From positions 1 to 35,272 of the forward strand of contig NZ_JNKU01000031.1 of assembly GCF_000702165.1 (NCBI RefSeq): 35,272 nucleotides of DNA, written 5' to 3'. Under the pieces are notes generated by a model that had not been told where the DNA came from, did no database searches, and saw nothing but the letters and a program-made list of their open reading frames with translations. This stretch comes from Sharpea azabuensis DSM 18934. GTDB taxonomy: Bacteria > Bacillota_I > Bacilli_A > Erysipelotrichales > Coprobacillaceae. Each line of letters starts with the position of its first letter. Position 1 is the stretch's first letter. A program made the position numbers and the translations under genes. Shown one piece after another: positions 35,038 through 35,272 of the stretch.

Positions 35038-35272
35038 ATGGGAAGAAAAGCAAAATATACATTTGAACAGAAACTGAAGGCTGCACAGGATTATCAATCA
35101 GGAAAGAAATCAGCATCTGATATTGCCTTTGAATTAGGTATGGGGAAATATGGTGACAACAGAATACGTCAATGGGCGAGTCTCTATAAAGCCAATGGGC
35201 AAGAAGCTCTCAAGCCTAAAGAAAGAAATTCATCTTACTCAAAAGAGTTTAAGGAACAGGTAGTTCAGGATT
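35038..35272 (+). CDS. IS3-family (IS150-like) transposase OrfA, N-terminal part
   Basis: The first 78 codons of a gene cut by the window end. It begins MGRKAKYTFEQKLKAAQDY and continues GKYGDNRIRQWASLYKANG, the helix-turn-helix DNA-binding domain of IS3-family OrfA. The ribosome site is GGGGG, 8 nt before ATG 35038, inside the right arm of the inverted repeat. The rest of OrfA and OrfB (DDE integrase) would lie to the right. It marks a recent insertion point just after the EF-G-like gene. Confidence 0.88.
   Translation, partial: MGRKAKYTFEQKLKAAQDYQSGKKSASDIAFELGMGKYGDNRIRQWASLYKANGQEALKPKERNSSYSKEFKEQVVQD

Noticed and set aside
1-35272. CRISPR array, tRNA or rRNA genes
   Set aside because: No regularly spaced repeats and no tRNA or rRNA signatures were recognised by eye.

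Overview
The window looks like a low-GC Firmicute chromosome, most likely a gut anaerobe of the Erysipelotrichia. The basis is AT-rich sequence, AGGAGG-type ribosome sites, CcpA-like cre boxes, a type III glutamine synthetase, two [FeFe]-hydrogenases and the style of the TnpB and IS3 elements. The class-level placement is inference. Both edges are mobile: a truncated tnpB at 1-150 and the start of an IS3-family transposase at 35038-35272.

Region 1 (449-17901, all minus strand) is the centre of interest. Read in transcription order it starts with an electron-input flavoprotein (NuoF C-terminal domain fused to a GltD-like reductase) and a multi-cluster [FeFe]-hydrogenase, closed by a terminator. 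A separate promoter near 14250 then starts a tightly overlapping run of eleven genes: nifH-like Fe protein, nitrogenase-like D/K pair 1, hypF, hypC, hypD, hypE, D/K-like pair 2, hydF, hydE, terminator. A second [FeFe]-hydrogenase, monomeric and of a different type, follows with its own promoter. There is no hydG, hypA, hypB or [NiFe] subunit in the window. My main proposal is that HypCDEF (iron-bound CN/CO synthesis) plus an ATP-driven nitrogenase-like machine replaces HydG in building the H-cluster, with HydE and HydF completing it. That role is inference; the gene content, order and overlaps are direct observation.

Region 2 (18076-27821) holds an ABC-F translation factor and a YbhJ-like aconitase-family hydratase on the plus strand. 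On the minus strand follow a VanZ-like protein, a GNAT acetyltransferase, glutamine synthetase III, a lactose/cellobiose-type PTS EIIC and a small membrane PH-like protein. The hydratase and glutamine synthetase share a perfect 14-bp palindrome at their promoters, suggesting co-regulation.

Region 3 (27876-34945) holds a GntR/UTRA regulator whose upstream region shares an 18-bp sequence with the EIIC promoter region. It is followed by a YfcE-like phosphoesterase and exonuclease III (overlapping), a GyrI-like protein, and an operon of a small membrane protein, cyclophilin and GalE. Last comes an EF-G-like GTPase on the plus strand with a cre-like site and an inverted repeat in its leader. Most units end in clear hairpin-plus-T terminators.
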